From: Jaltomata sinuosa
Lineage: Eukaryota; Streptophyta; Magnoliopsida; Solanales; Solanaceae
DNA: 64,000 nucleotides
NCBI GenBank assembly: GCA_003996215.1
Contig: QJPP01001705.1
Location: forward strand, 406,001 to 470,000
Reading direction: 5' to 3'
Below are positions 58,500-64,000 of the stretch, piece by piece; the first letter of the stretch is position 1, and every line of letters starts with the position of its first letter. The notes beneath the pieces were generated by a model. That model ran no database searches, had not been told where the DNA came from, and saw only the letters and a list, made by a program, of their open reading frames with translations. Position numbers and translations under genes: made by a program.

Positions 58500-59730
58500 G
58501 TTCCACTGTGTAATTGTAGAGAATTCTTGTCTTGTTTTCCACATGGTTATTTCCTCTATTGATATATACAAATTTTTTGCTCATTTCGTCTTTTTGGTCT
58601 CATTTAACATATAATAGTAAAGGAAAAAGACTTCTCTTATAGATTATATAGAAAATACTTATATACAATTATATACAAAATATAGAAATACAGAACCCGT
58701 CGTAAAAATAAATTAGTATTTTTCAGAAATTCTCGGTAAGAAAGAAGCACAAAATGAAACTGTTGTGATTTCACTTTTAATGAGGAAAGTGCCAGGCATT
58801 ACAGACCTTCTTTAAGAGAGAAAGTTCTTTGCCGAGAGCAATCCACGGCTCTCTCAACCCAAGACAAGAGGTCAAGAGGCAGAGTCCATATGGTTACCAC
58901 CTAAAGCAGATAGTTTTTTACAACCATAAAATCGAGGTAGAAATATCTAGACATTCCCCCAAGCGTAAAAACTGTTATTGACAAAACTTAACGATTAAGC
59001 AGGGAAAATAATAAGAATAGAAGAAGTGCCTTGCCTCCTTAAATTCAACATTTGAACTCGTTGGCTAATCCCTATAGGCTAGAGGGAGACCATGACTGCA
59101 CGAGCCATATGAACTAGCTCTGACATGAGGGGGCTTACCCATCAGTCTACTTTGCCAAGAGGTGGCAGGAGCGCATAGGCCCCACCAGATCTCTCATGGA
59201 TAAACCTAACCAAGATGAGCATACATCCTACTCGTTTTTGCTTTCGTCCTAAACCCAATGCATCTTCTTCTCTTCATTTTCTACGAAAACAAAGATTGAT
59301 CGAACCAAATCCAAGAGACTTGGGAGATTCGGAGGTGAATGCTCTGAAAGTAGCAATTCGATTAAAAGCCAGTAGCACGATAGTTGTTCCTCGGTCTCAG
59401 TCCATTCAGTCAACCCAGAAGACAAACCGGTGTAACTCCTAAAGCCCTTGTTGCTTTAGTCAAACAAGATAATTCACTGAATGGTTGTTGGCTCTAGCGG
59501 AGGAGTCTGAAATCAACAACGTGTAACTGCTTGGGCATTGAGTCTTCCGCTGCTTGAGGAAGTATGTGAGAGGATCGATGTTGAGCAAAAGTGGGGTTAA
59601 AGCAGCCAACAATGCATCCCCTTTACTTAGTTAAGCATGATGATTGGTTCCTTGCTTCAAGACTAGATTGAAGGCATTCTGCCAATAACGTTTGAATAGG
59701 ACGAAGGCAATAGGCGGATCTATTCATTAA
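58500..59730. other. Organelle-derived sequence without an identified gene
   Basis: It lies between the trnP-like and ycf2-like pieces. The base composition is higher in GC than the surrounding nuclear DNA. The first part (58500-58760) looks like the plastid DNA flanking trnP, and the later part (58780-59720) looks mitochondrial in character. A 75-codon frame at 59215-59442 has no domain I recognise. The assignment is by style and context only. Confidence 0.35.
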
Positions 59731-60050
59731 AAAGAATCAATTCAATACATTTCTAATGTACCCATAGGTACTATATTGCATTTGAATTAGATTTTGGATC
59801 AATCTATATTGAGTGACTGCCTCCATTATGTTGTTGCTAGTAAATACCACTGTTTTTGGTTTTGAATCTTTCAAATCATTCCCGCAGGAGATCCGGACCC
59901 ATTTTTTTCTGATCTTTCGAGAAAAAGATTCATTCTCTTCATAAAAAATAGGAGGTAGAACCAATAAAGATTTCTTTTTCGATTCATCCCTGGCCTCATT
60001 CAAGAATTGTTTTTGATCCAATCCACAGGAAATCGTGGCAACATAGACCT
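59731..60050 (-). pseudogene. ycf2: Plastid ycf2 fragment (NUPT)
   Basis: On the minus strand a 94-codon frame (60021-59737) reads 'DQKQFLNEARDESKKKSLL', 'PPIFYEENESF', 'RISCGNDLKDSKPKTVVF', 'NNIMEAVTQYRLIQNLIQMQ' and 'YSTYGYIRNVLN', matching an internal part of plastid Ycf2. Ycf2 is a very large plastid protein (over 2000 residues), so this is a few percent of it. The frame is intact by chance or youth; it has no promoter or start of its own. Confidence 0.85.
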
Positions 60051-60289
60051 AAGTGGTCATATTGGATCCTTGGGAACCATCACAAGTACGGCCGGAGCTC
60101 TTGATGGCACGGGCAAGACAGTTCATGAATGAATGGCGAGTTTTTTATTTACTAGAATATCTTTCATGCGAAGGAAGCTTCTTTTTATAAGGCAAAACAA
60201 TGGCTACTTTAAAAATACCTTTTCAATGCCGACAGTTGCACCCATTGATTTAGGAACAAGAAAGAGTATATTATCCGCTCCCCTCTAAG

Positions 60290-60490
60290 TCTCATGCGGA
60301 TCGTTTATACCAATACTGACAAGATTCTTTTATCAGGTAATGGAGATATTCTAAGTATTTCATTAGTTAAATATCAACATTCCAATAAAAATACTTGTAT
60401 GCATCAAAAACTCCAAGTTTCTCGAGGTAAATGCATTAAAAAGGGATAAATTTTAGCGGATGGTGCTGCTATGGTTGGCAGAGATCTCTC
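60290..60490 (+). pseudogene. rpoB: Plastid rpoB fragment (NUPT)
   Basis: The plus strand from about 60296 reads 'RIVYTNTDKILLSGNGD', 'SLVKYQHSNKNTCMHQ', 'QVSRGKCIKKG', then a stop (CAA to TAA) and 'ILADGAAMVG'. This is an internal stretch of the beta subunit of the plastid-encoded RNA polymerase. About 60 codons remain. Confidence 0.85.
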
Positions 60491-60749
60491 CATACCAAGA
60501 AAGTGAATTACAATGGATCGAAGCCCTCCTTTTCCTTCCAATTAGTGAGATTCTATCTCTTACTTGGGAAATTGTGATCAAGCCCTCCTGGGCTTGATTT
60601 TACTAGGAAGAATGAGCTCTAATTTTGCTTATTATTTAAAATTATATGTTTATACAGCTAAGCTCATTTTCATTCTATATGGTCAAATATTTTACATAGA
60701 TGGCCAAGTTACAATAATAAATGAGGACTAATATTTCTGCCCCATTACA

Positions 60750-61030
60750 TGCTCAGATTGCAAAATTTCATTCACAAGGAGTACTTCCTCAAGGCTAATC
60801 TACTGTACACGTTGCGAACGATTCACTATGCTTATCTCAAGGTATAAATTTTTATTGTACTATAACTATTTTCGTAACAACTAAAAAAAAAATCAGTTTT
60901 ATACAGAGTTTAGTTAGAGGTTACAATCACTGATTATACCAGCTCCGTCATAGCTTTCGTCTCAGATCAAATAGCCGAAAAAATGTTGCACCTCACAACA
61001 CAAGAAATCTATGGAATTTGTTATGCCAAG
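60750..61030 (+). pseudogene. Replication protein A large-subunit-like fragment, zinc ribbon and DBD-C part
   Basis: Exon-like piece 1 (60750-60841) encodes a C-x2-C...C-x2-C ribbon (CSDCKIS... and ...YCTRCERF) and ends AG/GTATAA. An acceptor near 60906 leads to piece 2, which from 60917 reads 'EVTITDYTSSVIAFVSDQIA' and 'EKMLHLTTQEIYGICYAK' and ends AAG/GTATTC at 61030. This matches the layout of the C-terminal single-strand-DNA-binding domain of RPA1-like proteins. An in-frame TAG at 60911-60913 indicates a pseudogene. Such RPA-like genes are multiplied in Solanaceae and also carried by Helitrons; I cannot tell which. Confidence 0.55.
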
Positions 61031-61249
61031 GTATTCCTTATAACTAAACTTTATCAAGACAGAAACAACCATTATAAATAATCACATTCTCCCATGCAGA
61101 AATAATCGCTGCTCTTTGAAAATTTGTGAAAACACCTAGAAACAAGAACTTACAAAATTCAAATGAAAAAACTATTCTCCAAAGGTTGAAATGCAACAAC
61201 TACAAAACTCACTATTGTAAATCATGAGAAAAAAGAAAATACCGTCCAA

Positions 61250-61420
61250 CTATTGCCACCTAAAATATTAATGAACATTGTTGACGCAAGTAAGCGAAAA
61301 GTCACAACCATCAGCTCAAAACCAACAATCTAGCATACCTTGCCCGCCAAAAGCAAAGCTTCCAGCAGCAAACTCAAAGCAAAGATTAGATTCCCTATCA
61401 AAAGGGATTGAAAAGTATGT
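61250..61420 (+). pseudogene. Possible further exon of the RPA1-like gene
   Basis: An open frame encodes a Gln/Ser/Pro/Lys-rich stretch ('SEKSQPSAQNQQSS', 'PPKAKLPAANSKQRL') typical of a disordered C-terminal tail, following the domain after about 220 bases. It is followed by a possible donor (AAAAGTATGT near 61410). It may belong to the same broken gene; no domain is recognisable. Confidence 0.3.
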
Positions 61421-62480
61421 TCTCTTTCCCTCTCCTTCTTCCTCCTTCTTCTTTTTGAGTAATGGCAAAAATTATCCCCTATCTGCATCATTTTCTTTAT
61501 TTTATGAATTGTAATTGAAAAAATGGTGCTTAAAACTTATACATCTGCTTTGGATGTTTTCTTCTGTCGATTTCATTGCAATTCATTTTTAACTGTATTA
61601 GATTTCTCCTATCCACGTGGAATATTGCAGATGAAACTTTTTTGTTGACACAGGGCCTGCGTAAATTTTTGTATCAGCTCATGTAAGTTTATTCTTTATT
61701 TTTTAATATTTAGACCAATAAATGTTAGAACTATAACATGACCATGAAATTGTACTCACTAAAAATATATTAATAATCTTTTAAAAAAGTGAATTACTGA
61801 TTCTGATTGTTAATACTGCAACTTTAATAGGTATTTATTACTGTAATATTTCCTCCTCCTTGAATAGTGCCTCTTTCCTTTTTTACTGTATTTTCTTTCG
61901 CATTTAAGTATTACACATGCTTATTGTGTTTAATTTAAATTTTAAATCATTAATCATGCACATAACGTTACATTTACATTCTTACCACCCCTTGAAAAGT
62001 ATAATATGATATAAATAAATTTTACCTATTGATTAAATTATTTCTTGAATCTCCTTAGTTGCATCTATTGTGTAATAATAAATTCTGTTGAAACATTCTA
62101 TTTCAAGAAATGATTTAGACTCTGCCCTCCATCTTAACAGGCTTCACTGCACCATTTTTTATCAGAAGCTGAAATATGGATGGTCAAAAACGTGCACGAC
62201 GCACAATGCCTACGCAAGACAATAAATTATAATCCATTTTTACAACACTCTATATGCACAACTTAAAAAATTTCTCCTCTTAACTACAAGTATTTTGACC
62301 ATTTCAGCGTCGCTCAATAGATGGATACTATGCGCTACACTGTTGCCTTTTATCAAAATCAGCTTCTATAAAATTAAAATATGTAAATATGTAGATACGG
62401 TGCAGTCGTGAGTGTAATGTATGTACAATATATATATATATATATATATGTATATTTTTTTCTCTAAAAAAACAAGCTTC
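61421..62480. other. AT-rich DNA, no supported gene
   Basis: Contains a (TA)n microsatellite at about 62427-62450. No open frame of note. Small splice-like pieces near 61620-61682 and 62140-62210 could be leftover exons of the RPA-like gene but cannot be supported. Confidence 0.35.
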
Positions 62481-62487
62481 TTAGCTA

Positions 62488-63108
62488 GTGTTTGGCCATA
62501 GATTTTTAAATATTTTTGACAAGTTATTTTTTAGTGAAGTTTCATCATGTGTTTGGCTATAGTTTTTGAGAAAAGAAATATGATTTATATCATCAAGTTC
62601 TAAAAACTATTAAAAATATTCATAACTTTGTATTATCATTTTACAATGAACATGTTCCATGATATAAATTAAACTCATAGATTATAAGTTCTAACCCGCT
62701 TATAAACAATTTCACAGATCAGTTTAGGAGCTACTGAAGTTTTTTCAACTCGAAAGGAGCATGCAATTTTTTTCATTTACATTACTTTTAACAAGTGCTA
62801 TGCAACAATACTATTGCATACTTGAGAGTCAAATAACAAGGTTTATTAATAGGGTTGGTTGACAAATAAATATTAATTGAGATTAATAAATGATGGAGTA
62901 TTTTTATAAAATATAAAAATTTGGGGTAAAGTTTAAAATTTTTAAATTTCTCAAAAATTAAAATTTGGCCCAAAATTACTTTTTTCGAATTTCTGGGACT
63001 TGAATTTTTTGCCAAATTTTTGTCAAAAATTAACAAACTGTATAGCCAATCGATTTTTATCAATATTTTTAAAAAAAATATCTTGCATTTTTTATGGCCA
63101 AACGGGTC
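62488..63108. mobile_element. Long MITE-like inverted repeat, AGTGTTTGGCCATA ends
   Basis: The left end reads AGTGTTTGGCCATAGATTTTT and the right end, complemented, reads CCCGTTTGGCCATAAAAAAT. GTTTGGC(C/T)ATA also occurs internally (about 62552 and, reversed, about 63040), so the element has doubled ends. The body is AT-rich without coding potential. The GTTTGGCCAT terminus is familiar from hAT-like MITEs; no clean target-site duplication was seen. Confidence 0.5.
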
Positions 63109-64000
63109 CTTAAAAATGGAGAAAATGATTTGTATAATAGAAATAGAGAAAACAATTTCTACAAGTAGCATTCCACGTTAATTGTATCCTCCCCACACCC
63201 TCCAACACACCTTATATTCACCCACCCCCTTAACCCCCACCCCCACCACCCCACCTCACTTTCACCTCCCATATTGTTTGCTTAGACTATATATAAATAC
63301 TTTTAGAATAATAATGTTTGCTTTTATACCAAATACAAGAAAATAAGTAAGAAATTCACTTATTTAAAAAAAAATAGTTTTTAAGAAATTATTTTTCATA
63401 GAAAACATTTTCCTTCGTACTGAGCACACCCTTATTTTTAAATTATTTCTCAATATCTAAGTTATACACCAATTAATATGGATACTATAATAAAATATAC
63501 ACTTATTATTTTTTAAAGAGAATATAAAGTCCATAGTGGACAAGTAAAAAATGAACAAAAAAGAGTAATATAGAAAAAATATAATAAAAGAATATTAATT
63601 TTCTTTTTTCAATTTTATCCTTATTTAATAAGAAAATTCTTACATTAACCTAGAGATTATATCTAATTAAGAGTAATTTAACAAAATAATATTTCTTACT
63701 TTTTAGGGTTAACATTTCCGTTTGGGAAAAAGGGTCAAAAATACCCCTAAACTATTGAAAATGGAGAAAATATACCCTTCGTTAGATTTTGGTATCAAAA
63801 ATACCCTCGCTATTAAGTAAACGGACCACATATACCCTCACTTTAACAGACTTCCACCTCAAACAAAAACTTTTTAAAAAAAATATATTCTTGCTGATAT
63901 GGAATTCCCTTGCTTTTAAGTAGACCTTTATAATTCACTTTAGGTTGTTTCTTCTCTTCCTCAGCTAATTTTGGCACAGTAATTTTCAACACCTCATTCT
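63109..64000. other. AT-rich flank with a C-rich tract and a MITE-like start at the window edge
   Basis: 63190-63265 is a CA/CCCCAC-rich low-complexity tract. 63725-63850 contains GGGTCAAAAATACCCCTAAA and repeated TATACCC(T/C) words spaced about 40-50 bases apart, the pattern of a Solanaceae dispersed repeat that continues beyond the window. No gene is seen. Confidence 0.4.

Noticed and set aside
59215..59442. 75-codon plus-strand frame inside the organelle-like block
   Set aside because: Could be part of a mitochondrial reading frame, but no recognisable domain or start context; not called as a gene.
62427..62450. (TA)n run as a regulatory element
   Set aside because: An ordinary dinucleotide microsatellite in AT-rich DNA.
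1..64000. CRISPR arrays, bacterial operons, riboswitches or defence systems
   Set aside because: No regularly spaced repeat-spacer pattern or bacterial gene organisation was seen; the spliced gene and plant transposons show this is nuclear plant DNA.

Overview
The window is plant nuclear DNA, most likely from a Solanaceae genome. The evidence is spliceosomal introns with GT/AG borders, SINE and MITE families with sequence types I associate with this family, Sirevirus (copia) and chromovirus-like (gypsy) retrotransposons, LINEs, a hAT transposon and inserted organelle DNA. It holds one intact host gene in about 64 kb. All family names come from recognition of motifs, not from a search.

Layout. 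1-1609: minus-strand fragment of a retroelement-associated 'plant transposon protein' ORF and its upstream DNA. 1610-4044: a gypsy LTR with a 39-bp tandem repeat. 4045-14914: a decayed Sirevirus-like copia element (LTR, primer site, gag, pol, an extra 3' ORF, polypurine tract, LTR). It is preceded by the 3' tail of a second copy that shares the same LTR, so the copies were once in tandem. 15335-20702: a gypsy element on the minus strand (B) lacking integrase and its 3' LTR. It abuts 20703-28452, a plus-strand chromovirus-like gypsy element (C) whose 5' LTR has lost its left part. 28453-32250: the 5' half of a LINE on the minus strand.

33142-54098 (minus): the host gene, an orthologue of Arabidopsis RRC1 and human U2SURP/SR140, a U2-snRNP-associated SR-like splicing factor. 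I resolved 17 coding exons with consistent GT/AG borders and phases, giving 948 residues (RRM, SURP, CID, SAP-like, cwf21 and RS regions). Introns 3 (7.1 kb) and 9 (4.8 kb) are packed with transposon debris: a hAT transposase pseudogene, LINE pieces, several MITEs, a SINE and a scrap of plastid rpl16.

54641-64000: a promoter with three TGGGCT boxes, then AT-rich DNA with MITE-like repeats. An organelle-derived mosaic follows (trnP-, ycf2- and rpoB-like pieces within 2.1 kb), then a broken fragment of a replication protein A large-subunit-like gene, then more MITE-like sequence.

No operon-like system, CRISPR array or intact RNA gene was found. The most unusual features are the shared-LTR Sirevirus tandem with its extra 3' ORF, the two in-frame NAGNAG acceptors in the splicing-factor gene, and the organellar mosaic.
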